A stretch of DNA of 35,966 nt from Saccharothrix sp. NRRL B-16348 (GTDB lineage: Bacteria; Actinomycetota; Actinomycetes; Mycobacteriales; Pseudonocardiaceae), in NCBI RefSeq assembly GCF_001280085.1, contig NZ_LGED01000260.1:1-35966 (forward strand). Direction: 5' to 3'. The position numbers and the translations under genes are program-made. A model generated the notes under the pieces. That model was not told where the DNA came from. It ran no database searches and saw nothing but the letters and a program-made list of their open reading frames with translations. Below, one piece after another: positions 35,918 to 35,966 of this stretch; positions within the stretch are counted from its first letter, which is position 1, and the number at the start of each line of letters is the position of its first letter.

Positions 35918-35966
35918 GTGTTGGTCGATGAGGATGTCCAGGCGTGGATGACCGGCTTGGACGAGT
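35918..35966 (+). CDS. Partial: probable IS transposase N-terminus
   Basis: From GTG 35918 the frame reads on to the window end as LVDEDVQAWMTGLDE, resembling the start of IS701/IS4-type transposases of actinomycetes, which begin with an aspartate-rich stretch and a GLDE/GLDA motif. The sequence from 35871 is lower in GC than the preceding gene, as for an insertion sequence end. Only 16 codons are visible, so this is tentative. Confidence 0.35.
   Translation, partial: MLVDEDVQAWMTGLDE

Overview
The window comes from a high-GC actinomycete chromosome. The gene orders pheS-pheT, argC-J-B-D-F-R-G-H and infC-rpmI-rplT, the rRNA leader with an actinobacterial boxA, the leaderless promoters and the four-EF-hand calerythrin-like protein all point to Actinobacteria. 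Protein character (XRE/NB-ARC/TPR regulator, MtSthA-type transhydrogenase, P450) suggests Pseudonocardiaceae (Saccharothrix/Actinosynnema/Lentzea type). The family is an inference; no database was used.

Layout. 1-536: promoter and boxA leader of a ribosomal RNA operon running leftward out of the window, a CRP-like palindrome, and the tyrS terminator. 537-3023: tyrS (minus), then a two-helix membrane protein and an EF-hand protein (plus). 3020-11991: one tightly overlapped minus-strand operon, argC-argJ-argB-argD-argF-argR-argG-argH plus a 3-methyladenine DNA glycosylase, apparently read from a leaderless promoter with ATGCA-type operator half-sites. It holds every acetyl-cycle step of arginine synthesis except the argA-type synthase, plus its repressor. 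12108-17162: an accessory insertion between argC and pheT: two paralogous small membrane proteins with a shared upstream motif, flanking a divergent P450/HAD pair, then sthA and an anchored secreted protein. 17470-21018: pheST.

21393-25945: an HSP90-like ATPase overlapping, by a GTGA junction, a 933-residue TPR-like protein. This is the best candidate for an under-described system: a bacterial Hsp90 coupled to a helical-repeat partner, the same pairing that eukaryotic Hsp90 makes with TPR co-chaperones. 26256-28438: an rRNA (SPOUT) methyltransferase and infC-rpmI-rplT with a leader attenuator. 28706-29810: a DUF1844 protein, a 22-bp tandem repeat array and a conserved membrane protein. 29912-32209: an XRE/NB-ARC/TPR (STAND) regulator, probably leaderless. 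32367-35870: a divergent D-amino-acid/sugar catabolic cluster: ridA, iclR and a PfkB kinase (minus) against a DSD-type PLP deaminase (plus), with a perfect palindromic operator in the shared promoter region. The right edge seems to enter a transposase gene.

Most genes are ordinary housekeeping functions. The interesting signals are the HSP90-TPR pair, the paralogue pair with its shared promoter motif, several repeats (argC/argJ junction, 22-bp array, 21-bp-spaced repeat) and the apparent absence of a standard start codon in the rRNA methyltransferase.
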